A stretch of DNA of 64,000 bases from Varanus komodoensis (taxonomy: Eukaryota; Chordata; Lepidosauria; Squamata; Varanidae), in contig NW_025335873.1 of the NCBI RefSeq assembly GCF_004798865.1, positions 742,880 through 806,879 of the forward strand, in the 5' to 3' direction. This document shows positions 23,124 through 34,904 of this stretch, piece by piece (position 1 is the first letter of the stretch; the number at the start of each line of letters is the position of its first letter). The position numbers were made by a program, and so were the translations under genes. A model generated the notes under the pieces. That model was not told the DNA's origin and did no database searches. It was given only the letters and a program-made list of their open reading frames with translations.

Positions 23124-23222
23124 CTTCGGGGAAGTCGATACAGTGGATGGTTTCCAGGGCCGCGAGAAGGACTGCGTCATCGTGACCTGCGTCCGTGCCA
23201 ACAGCACGCAGGGATCCATCGG
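23124..23222 (+). CDS. SETX: SETX exon p (motif V)
   Basis: Ninety-nine bases: SFGEVDTVDGFQGREKDC, VIVTCVRANSTQGSIG. VDTVDGFQGREKD is motif V, coupling ATP binding to nucleic-acid contact; human has AEVDTVDAFQGRQKDCVIVT. Acceptor CCTTTTCAG; the donor is GTAGGG, leaving two bases of a glycine codon. Confidence 0.97.
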
Positions 23223-25670
23223 GTAGGGCTGCGCGCTCTTGGAGCCGGAGCGTCACACGGGCCTCTGCCTTGGCAGAGTTCCAGTCCTCAGGATGGCCAC
23301 ACTTGAGGGTCTCCGGCCAGGTTTCAGGGTGGACTGAAACCAGTTGGATGTGTCCATGCCCTATGCCCCACTGTGGCATTCCCTGCATGAGGGCAGCTCC
23401 CTAAGCTGTGGTGGCAGGCCACGCCAGTGGGAGCTGCTTCCGTGTCCCCAAATGTCACCCCTATACTCAACTCCTATTTGACAAAGGGGGGGGGCCTCGG
23501 GACAGGCACGTCAGGCCGCGGAGCCAGGTGTGGGAGGGGCAGGGCAGGAGAAGGTCTAAGCCAGTCCCCGCACCTCCTGCCTTTCCAGAAAATTAGCTGG
23601 GGGTGGAAGCAGTCACAGGCCGGAGTGCTGCAGGTGGGGAAGGCGCACGGAAGCCTTGGCACTTTGGAGCCAGCCTGCCTCCACCTCTCCAGAGCACGAC
23701 TGCTGGGAGCTAAGAGGCTGAGCCTGCCTTCGCCACAGGGAACTGGGCCCAGAGGGGCCGTGCCAAAGAGCACCTTGGCCCTCGGGCTGAAAGAGGTTTG
23801 ACGCCCTTGATGATAATGCCTTTCTGCAAGGCTGAGTCTCCCCGGAAGCCGCCCCCTCAGGGTAACTGAACTGACTCACCTCTGCTCGCTGGGACACTCG
23901 GAGAGAGACCCACCCTAGTGGATTGCCTCTGGAGAGCTAGTCACCAGGCTGAAGGGGTTGGGGCTTGCGGCGCCTGGCTCTGAGCAGCTGGCTGAGGCTC
24001 CTCGGAACCTAGGATGCTCCCGGCTGCAGGGTCCGACCCTCGCTCTTTCTGGTCCTGCCTGGAGATGCCGGGATCGCACCTCCTCCCTTCTGCGTTGCAT
24101 AGCAGGGGCGCTGCGGTGGGGCAGCAGGCCCCTCCCCTGTTCTGGGCAGTTCTGCTTCTCCTTCCATCCCGGGGGGCTCAAACAGTCACATGGGGGGAGC
24201 AGGTGAGGGGATTGAGTCCTGGCTGCTCCAACCATCTCCAGACTGTGGCGGTCCAGGCACAGCTGGAGTCAGTGCTTTTTAACTGTGATCCCCGCAGACC
24301 TGGTGGGCAGAAACCCAGCAGACTGGCTTGGAAAATTGTTTTCTAAAGTTTCTGTGCAGGTTTGTTTTTTTCGAGAAGGAGAAAAAAGGTCGCAGCTGCG
24401 CTAACAGGACATTTCTGTTTTGCAAGTCACCTTTGAAATGAATAAAATATTCAGGCACTGTTTTGAAATATTAAAGAGAGCGGTTTCACATGAATCACAA
24501 CAAATAATATTAATCTACTAACGCGTTGTGCCAGGAGGAGGCTGAAGGTCTTGACACATGAAATGAAACTGGCTTTCCATCCCTCCCCTTCCCCCTTTTG
24601 AGCTGTGGGGGCTCAGCTGGAAGCCAAGTAAAGGAGAGACCAGAAAGCAGCTGCAAGACAGTTGCAGAGCCGGTGTGCAGATGGGCTTAGATAATTTAGC
24701 CCCTGCGTACCTTTTGCTGCTAGCAACTTAGAGCAAAGAAAGCAGCTATAAGGCAGTCAAATGCTATCTTTAAAATTTTCAATAATCAGGCATTCTGCCC
24801 CATTTTAAACGCTGTAATTGCAACAATAGTGCCGGAGCCACACCTTTAAAAAGGAGGACCCAGGCCCACCAGTGACCTCACAGGAAAGTGAGCCTGGCAT
24901 TTCCCAGCTCGTGGAGCACAAACAACCCTCCAGGATATTGTCCTGAAGCTCCAGGGACCGCCACCCCGATGGCTCTGCTTGTTCCCACGCCCATTTCTGA
25001 GGGGTCCTCAAAGCAGCTGGACCCCAGGATGCCATTTCATTGCTGCTTTTCCACCTCCAGCACCCAGGATTCTGTGGGCTCTGGGCATGCTCAGTGCTGA
25101 CTGAGCCATTTGGAGGTCCCCCCGCCCCCAGTGCTCCCCCCCCCCAAAGAGGCATTGCACTTCTGCAGACCTTGCAGTGTCATGGACTCTGCTCAAACAT
25201 CTCCCAGCGGAGCATGGCTGATGCTCCTTTGCTTGAGTAAAGATCAGCACTTGGAGAAGGAGTGTGACAGTAAAGTGTCGGCTGCTCTTTTCTCTGGCTC
25301 CTCCCGACCTCCTTCCACACCCTTTACCTTCGCCCAACCTGTACCTGGTTGAGGCAAGCGACCCAGCTGGTTTCAAGATCTGGGAGGGCACAAGGGAGTG
25401 CTGAGAATGAATGCGCTTCGTCCTGGGAGGAAGGTCTGTCCAAGATTTCTGAAGCATCTGGGACAGAATTCTTAAGCCTCAGTGGGACTCTTGCAGCCTT
25501 TAAAGCACTACAACCCTAACTGCATGTCTAATTCCTGCACAATGGGTTGAATGAATAGAATGTGAGTCATGCTCAGGGTTTAGAAAGGCGTGGTATGTGG
25601 CTGGGGGAAGACGCTTTGCTTTTCTGGTCCGCCACACGGCATGTCAGGCTAGTAATGCTTTCTCTCTCAG
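23223..25670 (+). other. SETX intron, no recognised content
   Basis: GC-rich flanks enclose an AT-rich centre at about 24,340-24,830. I found no exon in phase and no nameable repeat. The centre could be conserved non-coding sequence, but that needs an alignment. Confidence 0.5.
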
Positions 25671-25758
25671 GTTTTTGAGAAGCCTTCAGCGTCTGAATGT
25701 CACAATCACACGGGCCAAACACAGCCTTTTCATCCTCGGAAAGCTGAAAACGTTAATG
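25671..25758 (+). CDS. SETX: SETX exon q (motif VI)
   Basis: Eighty-eight bases: one base completing glycine, then 29 codons FLRSLQRLNVTITRAKHSLF, ILGKLKTLM. RLNVTITRAK is motif VI with the arginine finger that senses the gamma-phosphate. Human has FLASLQRLNVTITRAKYSLF. Acceptor TCTCTCTCAG, donor GTATGT. Confidence 0.97.
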
Positions 25759-27813
25759 GTATGTGGAGGGGAAACAGGTGTGCTTGTGGGGGCAGGACAT
25801 CAGTCCCTGCACTAGCCCTTGTAGTTAGAACGTGCACTTGGAGAGCCAGTGTTGGGCAGCGCAGCGTGTTTCCTGCAGAGACGGCTGGGATCGCGCGTAC
25901 ATGCCTTCTCTCCCTTCTTGAAGCTTGTGGTCTCTTAGCTGGGCAAGCCTTTCTCATGGAGTTTTTAGGAATCTTGGAAGGTTTAACTCTGAATTGCAGA
26001 GGAAATCACAGGAGGCTCTGTGAGCAGCATAGGGTGCCTCGCTCAGTCACGCAGGCCCTCCGAGGAAACAAGTGACCACAGCAAGAGCTGGAAGTACTTG
26101 GCTAGTTTGATCCAGTCCTGCAGAGGCGGTTCATGAAAGGCTACAAGCCGGGGTGAGCAACTTGGCAGGTCTGGAAGAGAAATTGGAGGATGTCCCATGA
26201 ATTAATAAGGGATCAACGGATGCCACATTTTATTTATTTGTTTGTTTGTTTATTTATTTATTTATTTAAACAACTTGTATGCCTGGATTAGGACCAGAGC
26301 ATCCGTGGTTTGTTGGTGGGTTGGATCTTTCAGCCCCAGTAGGGAAAAGCGTGCTTCTTTCATAGCATGGACAGAACAGAGAGAGGGACCCTTCAGAGGG
26401 TCTCAGAGACAGAGGTCTAGTTAGGACGAGCACTGAAGGAAAGGCCACGGGCTTCACAACTGACCACTCCGTGTGCCTGAAGATGCAAAGCCACCTGGTT
26501 GCATGTTTGTTTATTTAAAACTTTTATACACTGTCCGCAACCAAGGTGTCGGGATGGCCTTACAATAAAACAGAGCCCATTCCCAATGCCTGTGGCTTAG
26601 AGGAGTTCTGGGAAGGCACCAGCCCGCCCCCCGCAGCAGCCTAATTCCATACCTCAGGTATGGAGGTGAGCACAATCCTCTTGTTGGGGCTGGTTTGCGT
26701 GGGAATGCATAATGGAGAGCTGGCATGGGACAATCTGGAAGTCATGCGGAACTGCTTGCCTGAGCCCGGCCTTGCATTATGGCACTCGGGGAGGGCGATT
26801 AGCCAGGCTTCCCAAGCACTTTGCCCCATTGCGAGTGAGCTGCCCCCTGGGGCACGCCTGGCCCCTGCTCCTGCTTTCCTTCTCCCGTAAGGAGACCATA
26901 GTGGCTAAACGCACCAGGAAGAGCTTGCTTAGCAGCTCCTCCAGGTATTGTCTTGCAAGCCAGAATAATGAGCAGCATTTTCAGTGGCAGGCTGTGATTC
27001 AGTGCACTCTGTAAATCCTTCCTGGTTTGTTCCGCAGCTGTGCGAGTGGGGAGGAGCAGGATGGGAATGGATTGGCCGAGGGCACCAGGGCGCCACCCGT
27101 CCGCAATAAGCCAGGCTTGGGGCTCTCTGGAGTTCTGCTCTTTCATTCTGTGCTGGTGTGGCCGCTAGAGGGCACCCAGTTCCAACAGATGGTTGCGGCT
27201 GGGTGTGGAAGGGGCAGTTGTGTTCTCCCCAGCATCATAAAAGTGCTTCCCGCACCGGCGCCTGCACAGCTGCACTGAGAAGAATTCTTATGCTTGACAG
27301 AGAGGCTCTGACAGAGACCCTCTGTGTATGCACAAGCCATTCTTTCTCAGTGAGAGTTGGGGGATCCCTCTCTCAAAGTGAGGCACATCCGAGGCCCATT
27401 ATGGGTGCTAATATTTAGGATTAATTGATATGGCCTTGCAGGGGGCGGCTTGCAGCCTGTAGGCTGATGTCAAAAGCCTTTTGCGTGCCCTCAGTTTGGC
27501 GCTCTGGCAGCTGCTTGGAGGAGGAGGTAGGAAGAGAGAAGGGCTGCCCCGCCCTCTTTGGGCTGAGCCCCCAGGCAGATCACCGCTCCAGGGATGCGGT
27601 CCTCAGCAGAAAAGGTGTTGCCTGCCCTTGCCTGGGAGGGACGGGGAGTCTGAACGTGCCGCCCTGGGCTCTGCATTGAGGCACTAGATTAAACTTTAAT
27701 ATACTGCTCATTAATGTGCTTAACGTAGCTCGCAAACCACTCCTATGAGTCAAAGCACGTGCCCCTGCCTGTACCACTGCAATGCCTGCTCTGATCGCTT
27801 TTGTCCTTCACAG
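25759..27813 (+). other. SETX last intron
   Basis: It contains a (TTTG/TTTA)n stretch at 26,229-26,270 and, on the minus strand, a LINE tail fragment near 26,516-26,575 (ACTTTTATACACTGTCCGC in plus orientation). The rest has no recognised content. Confidence 0.55.
26229..26270 (+). repeat. (TTTA/TTTG)n simple repeat
   Basis: Tetranucleotide run mixing TTTA and TTTG units within the last SETX intron; it may be the remnant of a retroposon tail. Confidence 0.9.
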
Positions 27814-28566
27814 GAGAACCATGATTGGAATGAGTTGATTCAGGATGCGCGGAAAAGGGGGAGCATCATCCCGGTGCCCAGCCACAAGTACAAAAGCTGT
27901 GCTCTGAGGATCCTGAAGGCCAGGCTGCTTCCCCGCCCTGGAGCTGCGGTGCCAGAGAGAGCCACGCAAGGCCAAACGGGCATGGGCAGGGCTGAGCAGA
28001 GTGAAGCCTCAAGCCGAGACCCCCAGCGCCCCCCAGCCAGTGCTGGTGCTCCCAGCAGGGGGAGCTGTGCGCCTCCGCCTCCCTCTGGACCTCAGGAGCA
28101 CTCCTCCCGGAAGCTGTGTGCACAAGCCACGCCTCCTGTGGAGACACCGCGGGACCCCCGACTGGCCCAGAGGGCAGAGGCAGCCATGGATCTCCGGGCT
28201 TGCAGGGACGTTCGTTGCTCACCCTCCAGCAGCTCGGGAGCAGTGCTGCCACAGGGCCCTGGCAGCCCCGGGGCTCAAAGGAGTTGGAGCAATGCCATGC
28301 AGGAGCCAGCTTCCAGGACGGAAACGCCTGGCCACTCTGCCCCAAGGGTGCATCCACCGGGAATTCCTTCCTGCGCCAGGCCTCACAAAGCCCAAGAGCA
28401 TGACTGGCGAGTCCCTGACAAGGCAGAGACTTTGGGCAGCGGGGACCCGCGAAGCCCCACCGAGTGGGGACAAGCCCAGGACTATCACCCCAGGCTCAGG
28501 AGGCCCTCGGAGTTTCTGGAGAACCAGAGTCCCCTGGATATCAAGCGGCGGCGGACCAACTACTAG
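27814..28566 (+). CDS. SETX: SETX last coding exon (end of helicase, divergent tail, NLS, stop)
   Basis: The exon starts after TCCTTCACAG with ENHDWNELIQDARKRGSIIP (human ENQHWNQLIQDAQKRGAIIK), closing the helicase core. The next ~200 residues are rich in Pro, Ser, Arg and Gly with no visible fold; this tail is poorly conserved in senataxins. The end, DIKRRRTNY, keeps a short basic cluster like human KKRKLL, fitting a C-terminal nuclear-localisation signal. The stop is TAG at 28,564-28,566. Confidence 0.95.
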   Translation, partial: ENHDWNELIQDARKRGSIIPVPSHKYKSCALRILKARLLPRPGAAVPERATQGQTGMGRAEQSEASSRDPQRPPASAGAPSRGSCAPPPPSGPQEHSSRKLCAQATPPVETPRDPRLAQRAEAAMDLRACRDVRCSPSSSSGAVLPQGPGSPGAQRSWSNAMQEPASRTETPGHSAPRVHPPGIPSCARPHKAQEHDWRVPDKAETLGSGDPRSPTEWGQAQDYHPRLRRPSEFLENQSPLDIKRRRTNY

Positions 28567-28579
28567 CCATGTGGTGTGT

Positions 28580-28594
28580 CCCCCCCCCCCCCCC
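28580..28594 (+). repeat. Poly-C tract (C15) just after the SETX stop
   Basis: Fifteen consecutive C residues starting 14 bases after the stop codon. Confidence 0.98.
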
Positions 28595-29080
28595 GGTACG
28601 TTGCAAGACCCCACTAGTTACAGTGGGCGTCTTATTTCTGGACTGCAAGGCCAGCTCTGAGGGATTTTAGACCAGTATGTTAGGCGGATGCTCCTAGTGC
28701 AACAGACCTCTTTGCTTAAAAGAACACACACTCTGTAAATGTCAGAAGCCATGTATATTTGTATAGCATAAAGAAATTTATTTTTAGAGTCATAAAGACA
28801 GAGGCCACAGCTAAATTGTTTGCCCCACCTCATGACATGTAAGCAGGTATCGTGTAATGGACCCGGCCCATGTGGGTGCCGGTTAGGCCTCGGCGATCAG
28901 TGGCCAGGCACACACAAAACAAAACAAAACACGTGAGCGAGTCCATCGTCACTCCGGCTTTAGCCCAAAGATTTAAGTTGACAATGTGGTTTTGCTTCTT
29001 TCTTTGCCCACATTCTGAGGCCTTTTGCTGCTGGAGAAATACTGGTTTCTCTGCTTCAAATATATAAAAGAGTCTCTTTA

Positions 29081-29086
29081 AATAAA
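29081..29086 (+). promoter_or_regulatory. Candidate proximal poly(A) signal, SETX
   Basis: AATAAA in TTTAAATAAAAAAAG, about 515 bases past the stop. A- and T-rich surroundings fit, but so would chance. Confidence 0.5.
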
Positions 29087-29541
29087 AAAAGTCCAACCTA
29101 ACATACAGTCCATAAATCTCTCTCTCGTTGCAATGGGGTCCTCTTCCTTTTTCCTTTCGCTTAATGCCAGCCCTCTGCAGGTGCCTTGTGGGAAATGGAG
29201 TAATGGGCATGGAACAGAAGGCGTGTTGTGCAGCCGATTTTTAAAATCGCTTTCCTCGGTTTGTTACGAGTGCAGTTTTCTGCACGCACCAAGATTTGGG
29301 CTGCTTCTTGAGATGGGTCTCTGCTTGGCCTCTGCTTTTTGTATCCGGCTCTTGTTATTCCCTCGCCTTCCTGCCCACAGTCTGGCATCCAGAAATCTGG
29401 AAGGAGAAACGTGAACCAAGCAGCTGGTTCCCCCTTGTAGAGCACGGGACAAACTGGGATTGTACCGCCGAGTGTTACCATTGTTCATATTTTCAGAAAT
29501 ATTTTGGTCTGTTACTTCTGCTCTGTAATACCCTAACTGTA

Positions 29542-29547
29542 AATAAA
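29542..29547 (+). promoter_or_regulatory. Candidate distal poly(A) signal, SETX
   Basis: AATAAA in ACTGTAAATAAACTGGC, followed within 20-25 bases by a T-rich stretch and an A-run. This is the best 3' end for the gene in the window. Confidence 0.65.
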
Positions 29548-30829
29548 CTGGCATCAACAGTTTTTTAAAGGTTAAAAAAAAAACCAAAAACCTCAAGTAA
29601 AGAAGTTGTTTTTGCAATATGCTTTACTCTTTTGAACTGCAGGGCTGGGGGGAGACAGTGCTTTCTAAATAATAAGCAGTTCCCTTTACCATTTTCCCAT
29701 ATTCTCACATCCATCGAACATTATAGAGTTGTTGGCTGTATTGCTGTTTTGTGTGCTTCAAAACAATATTCTCATACTATTGGTTTGACCCGGTTTACAC
29801 ATAATATGAACCCATGTTTTGGGTCGTTGCATTCCGGCTTTGTTGTGCGAGGTATGAATCTAGCTGTGTTAATGAACAATTAAGTACAAACAATTCAGAA
29901 AGAAAATCCGTATTTGTTGTTTGTAGGTGAACTTTTGAGCTGTTTAAGTCATGGATTGTCATTTTGCCCAAACCTGTGGGTGGTTTTATCAGGCTCCGGA
30001 GGTGGTCAAATCTGTTACTCCGCATGCCAAGTACTACAGTAGCACAAAGACATTTTGGATGCAAGGAGGGAGGAGGAGGAAAACAACCACGGTTTGTTCA
30101 GTTGTGTGCCAAAGAAACCCTGGGTAGCACAATAAACTGTGGCTTAGATCAGACATAGGCAACCTAGGCCTTTATGTAAATAAACCAGTCAGATCATTTC
30201 AAGTTTTCATCCACTTTTCTGTTTCATAACTAGCATCTACATGAAGTAGGCTTTGAATGCTTAGCTTATTTTTCATCTGCGCAGTAGTCAAATATGATAA
30301 ATTTTCCCGCAAGATGTTCACTCTTTAAATGGTTGGAGGATTAGATCAGCACTGCAGTAAATATGTACTGTAAATCTGCTAATAGAAATACAAGTTTCTG
30401 AAAGGGGGCAAACTCATTTTCTCTGGCTTTTTCAATGTCTTTTCAACATGTGCACTTTGATTCTGATCCAAAATGCAAGGGGCCATCCGGTTTATGCTGT
30501 AGTTTGATAACGGGACAGCTGAGCTCTCTAAAGCGTGGTAAATGCATAATCTGCCAGCAGGGACCGTCTTTGTTCAACTCTGCCCTTGTCATCTCATGTC
30601 ATCCTGGTACAGGTGCACTAAGCCCAACCTCAAGAGTTCCGAAGCTCGATGCCTTTTTGTAATGAAGTCTCAGTTACAAAACAACAGCAGGCCATTCTTA
30701 TTTGCTGTGTTATAGCGGTCAGGTTTGGCATGCAGAGCGGTCCCCCATAGCCACACCCCCAAAGAAGCCCAGATGCAGGCTTCTTCACTGATCCAGGTCA
30801 ACTAATTCCCAGAGCAGGTATTAACTGGG

Positions 30830-31010
30830 TTCCGACAACGCAAATTACACTCGTGGGTTGTCATTAAACCGTGGATTGTTGTTGAAATGTGAGCTATCAT
30901 TCTGTTGGAACCATGAACAATCACAGTGCACAACCTAATAAAGGCTGGATGTTCTTCATGGGTTTTTAGTGGTTGATAAATCATGGGTTGTTCGCACATC
31001 TGAGTTCAGA
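30830..31010. repeat. Interspersed repeat, CAACCCATG family (copy 1)
   Basis: Contains GGGTTCCGACAACGC at one end and GAGTTCAGACAA at the other, with CGTGGATTGTTG, AACCATGAACAATCA and AATCATGGGTTGTTC between. The same vocabulary is found near 44,059-44,366 and 52,017-52,200. Class is unknown; MITE-like. Confidence 0.5.
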
Positions 31011-31597
31011 CAAAAGAGTTGCTGCTGATTTTAGAGTTCCCCTTGCTGAAGTCCTGGGCTGAACTATGAGGTGTGAGAGCTGTGTGTCCAGAAGGAGCAC
31101 CTCAGGCTGGTTCACCTGCAAAGAGCAGGTGGGCTTCTCCTGCAACGTATTGTGTACTTTCCGTGAGCAGACAGCTGTCCATAATAATAAAAGATCTGTG
31201 CATAATTTTGCAAAATGGCCTTCCATTTTCAAGAGGGGTTCGAGAAGTCTCAGAAATGTTTGCAGGAAAATGTATGTAATGTACAATCTTACACAATTCC
31301 TTTCCTCAATGCCTTGTTGGGGGGGGGGAGGGGGCAGGTGTATGTTGCAGGGGGAGGGCAGTTTTGCCTTTGTTCTGGAAAAGGGGCAAAGGTAATTCTG
31401 TGACAAAATCTATATGCCAATTTTCCCTCAAAGGTTCTTCCCTGAAGTCTTCCATTTTTCTGTCTTTTGGGATGTTTTTGAATGTCATTTACTGGTATTT
31501 TTAGCTCCTTTATCACTACAGGGCAGCTGAGGATGCTTGGTAGTGTTCGTTCTTTTTCCTCTCTATCGCCCATCCCTTTTTCCTAATGCACAACCCT

Positions 31598-31617
31598 CCC
31601 CCCCCCCCCCCCCCCCC
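31598..31617 (+). repeat. Poly-C tract (C20)
   Basis: Twenty consecutive C residues in the intergenic stretch. Confidence 0.98.
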
Positions 31618-31724
31618 ATGCTTCCCAATGAGAAAACAAACCCCACGGGGAAAGGCCAGCTTCCTGGAGGAGGAGGCAGCCATGGCCACTGGGGCAGGGG
31701 GTGATAGGCTGTCTCCAGGATCAG

Positions 31725-31905
31725 AGCTGGCACGTCAGTGTATTCCAGTTGCTGGGGAGCATGGGTGGGAGAATGCCGTGCTGCTCCTCTCCTCCTTGTG
31801 GGCTTCCCGTTTGGCAGCTTGTTGGTCCTGGTGTGGGCAGAAGGTTGAACTCGGTGGACCCCTGGTCAGATGCAGCAGGGCTCTGCCAAAGGCCTTCCAA
31901 GTTGC
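31725..31905 (+). mobile_element. CR1-like LINE 3' end
   Basis: GTTGCTGGGGAGCATGGGTG then AAGGTTGAACTCGGTGGACC and GATGCAGCAGGGCTCT match the GGACTAGATGGACC...GATCCAGCAGGGCTCT end common in squamate genomes. A reverse-oriented relative lies at 53,560-53,860. Confidence 0.6.
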
Positions 31906-32010
31906 CTCGTGACAGTTCCCTTGGGATGTTAATTGAGTTGTGGGAACTAAAAGACTGCCAGAGAGATGCTTGGACAATGAGAGATGGGATTTTTGCACAT
32001 GCGCACGCGC

Positions 32011-32030
32011 TTACACACACACACACACCC
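32011..32030 (+). repeat. (CA)n short tandem repeat
   Basis: A CACACACA run of about nine units after GCGCTTA, in intergenic sequence. Confidence 0.9.
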
Positions 32031-34904
32031 CAACCACTCTTGAAAATTTCTCTGAGTTTTCATTCTTTAAATTTTTGTTGGAAAGCATTTTTTTTCCTGT
32101 TGCATTGTACAAGGATGGTTGAGGGGGAAATATATAGCACATTAATACCAAATAAGCTAGTCAGCTTTTCTTACAGCGTCTGAGGAGCCATTCAAAGCAT
32201 GGTTTTCTCTTTCCTGTGAGTGAGTGCTGCAAAGGTCTATGACAGAGGGGAAGTGCAGTTCCTGCAAATCCTGGAGCAGAATCTGTGGAGCAAATTCTGC
32301 TCCCCTAATCCTAGGTGTAGACGGACCTTGTTGATCCTGTGAATGCCCTGTGTTTTCAGAGGATTAATCACAGCACTGAGAGAGAAATGGTGCAAAAGGG
32401 GCTTCAGCTTGCTCGGTTCAAGTGTGCCCCTTCCAGCTGTCCCTGACTCAGATGCATGGATTCTCCTTTCCTGTGAGTGCGTGACTGTTATGCCCTGAGG
32501 GATACAGGCAGGGAGCTACCAAAGTGCATCTTATTCCAGCGCTAAAATGTGTTTGGTTTGGCAAGCCTTTAGCAGCAGTTTCCACTTGCAAGCGCATCTT
32601 GTTTCACACTGATGTTAAAGCAGGTTTGAGATTCTGTTGTCTTAAACCAGAACTCCACCTTGGGTCCACCTTTGATGCTTCTGGCATCCTTTCCTGCTTC
32701 CAGTCCAGTCCATCATCTCCACCACTTGTCAGTTTTGGGAGGTCCGACGGGGATTCTCAGAGGGCCGGAGCATCTGCGACCCAGATCCAACTGGCAGAAG
32801 GCTTTCTTTCCCAGCCTGGATCCCTGGAGTTCCCAGTTAGGGTCCTGGGTCTCAGGTTTTGCGCCCCTGGGTAAATAGCGGCTATGAGTGTTGTACCTGC
32901 AAAACCTGCAATTTCAGGTGGTGCCTAAGAGTGGGATCTTCAGCAGCAAGTTGCAATGTGGACTGCTCCTGCACAGGGTGCCAGCCAGCCCGCCCGCCCT
33001 TTCCCAGGATAACTCAATCCATCCCCACCCCCAGCAATGTTTCCATTCTCCTCGCCCCTGCACCAATGAACCAGTACACCATGCTCACTGGGAGGTGCTC
33101 CTGGCTCTCCCACTGCTCTTGTGGTGATGACTGTCCATCCTTTTGCACGGAGCCCAAGGCAGCCTGCAAGGTTCCCTTCCTCTCAGTGGGATTCTTGTGG
33201 CAAGCGGAGGGTCGGCAAGCGGCTCAGAGTGACCCAGGGAGCCCCGTGGCTGAGCAAGGGCTGGGAGCCAGATCTCCCCAGTCCCAGCCCGGCATTCGTA
33301 ACCATTGCATTGCGCCACACCAACTTAAGCTCCTTTTCCAAAGATGCGGTGTATTTGGGCAAGCCTCAGCATCCCACCCAGCCTCCTAATTCTTGTAACC
33401 GTGCCAACAGAAGCTCAGCTACTGAGGAAGAAGAGGGGCAAATCTGAGCATTCTCCAGGGAATCCTGACATTAGAAGTGCAAAAAGGAAATAAAGGAATT
33501 AACCTGAGGGGCAACTCCCCAGGCCTCAACAGGGCAAGGTATATTGGACACATAAGCAGGAGCATTTTTGCAAGAAACCGAATACTTGGCAACAGACACC
33601 TCACTTGTTCCTCTGTTATGGGGTTACTTGTTCTTATTAACATCTTCCAGTGCTCCACGTCTCAGCTAGCATTGGAAATAAAGTCAGATCACTGCTGAGA
33701 AAGAATTAGCAGTCTCATTGTCACCTGTATGGAAATAAATAACCCAGAAAGCATAGCCAAGATTCATTTTCATATAAATAAAGATAGCTATTTTAAAAGA
33801 ATTCAAAGGGTAAAGCCCAGCAATCCCAGTCCCACTCCAGCGATCGTATTTGCTTTTTTGGTGTCAGAAAAAGCAAGGAGACATCTGCGATTTAAAAGCT
33901 GCTGCCAGTAGGTTCATTGAGCATGCAATGGCAAAATAAATAAAATAAAATAAAATTGGAGGCCTGCCAGCAATTAGTTCCTTTGCTGTAGTGGGATTAT
34001 TACGCCATGACGCTTACGGTAAAATGTCTTTCTAGAGGCTGTGGTGGTTTTTTTGTTTTTCCTTTAGAACATTTATAATCCAAACAAAAATAATTCTCTA
34101 CTCAAAAAAGTATTTAAACAGTAAACTCTACGGCAAAGCCTGGATAACACGGTTACACTTTGGCGCGATACGAAGCGGCCTTGTTTAAGTCCTGGTCTTG
34201 AGTGTGAGAAAAGGAACAACTTGAAGAATCACAACCAAAGGATAAAAATGAGTTGGGGAGGAGTACAAAAACTTAATACAGTCAGCAACTTGATTTATAG
34301 GCAACGATATAACATTTAGACCTCAGCCAGAGTGGGCTGGTGGTGCAAGGGAGGGTACAGTCTTGTGTTCTAGTACCTGGCCCACGCCACCTGGTTTCCC
34401 TAGCTGCAGTCTCTGCTGGAGGTGCTTCCTTGCAAACATCAGAAGTAAGGAGGGGAAAGGAAATAAGAAAGTAAGAAAAAAGGAACAGGAAAACAAAGTC
34501 TGAACAACTAAATGCTGGAGATTTGTGGCAAGTTGTTATAATTATTTTTGGCAGACTCCCCCTGTGCAAAGTAGAAGGGCAAAGCGCTCACCCCGTAAAG
34601 GATCAGGGGAAGCATTGCAAGTCCTTCGCTTCCTCTCAAGTTGTGGCGAGACGCTCCTTCCCCACCCTCTATCTCTGGCGATTTAATGAGCTCTGTCTCT
34701 GCCCTGTTGCAGCACTCATTCAGCCAGGGTCCTCAGCAACTTGGCCAGGAGGCGCCTCAGACCTCCTCGAATCCTCCTGCCCCTTCTGTAAGAGGAAAGA
34801 GGCTTTGGGGCAGGGGGGAACACCCCACACCCAGCTTGCGACCCCCCTTTCCCTCTTCAGTCCCCAATCCTGAGGCATCTGCACCGGGCGGTGTCCCTCG
34901 TGCT

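Larger units (their letters stand above)
1..29566 (+). other. SETX: SETX gene, 3' part (senataxin, RNA/DNA helicase)
   Basis: Senataxin is a nuclear SF1 helicase of the Upf1/Sen1 group. It resolves R-loops, helps terminate RNA polymerase II transcription and links transcription to DNA repair; human loss causes AOA2 and dominant alleles cause ALS4. Eighteen exons can be placed here, with compatible phases across every junction and an open frame of about 2,262 residues up to the stop at 28,564-28,566. Human senataxin is about 2,677 residues, so roughly the first 400 lie left of the window. Identification rests on remembered similarity along the whole helicase, for example QLYPKE.DLVFL, CLIHGPPGTGKSK, VLVCAPSNAAVDELMKKI, SHIICCTLSTSG and QRLNVTITRAK. 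The gene is convergent with NTNG2. Confidence 0.97.
28567..29566 (+). other. SETX: SETX 3' untranslated region
   Basis: About 1 kb between the stop and the likely cleavage site after the distal poly(A) signal. It begins with a C15 tract (28,580-28,594). A CAAAA run lies near 28,915-28,930. No frame continues. Confidence 0.75.
29567..34904. other. Convergent intergenic stretch and likely NTNG2 3'UTR
   Basis: This stretch separates the two convergent genes. It holds AT-rich interspersed repeats (about 29,770-30,140 and 30,830-31,010), a G-run (31,320), a C20 tract, a CR1-like 3' end (31,725-31,905), a CA repeat and a reversed tRNA-SINE-like piece (33,185-33,320, ending CATTGCGCCACACC). NTNG2's 3'UTR must occupy its right end, but the limit is unclear. 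A minus-strand ATTAAA at 34,682-34,687 is the nearest signal to the stop. No protein-coding gene is supported. Confidence 0.55.

Noticed and set aside
31586-31912. Poly-proline frame near 31.6 kb
   Set aside because: It is created by the C20 tract in intergenic sequence.
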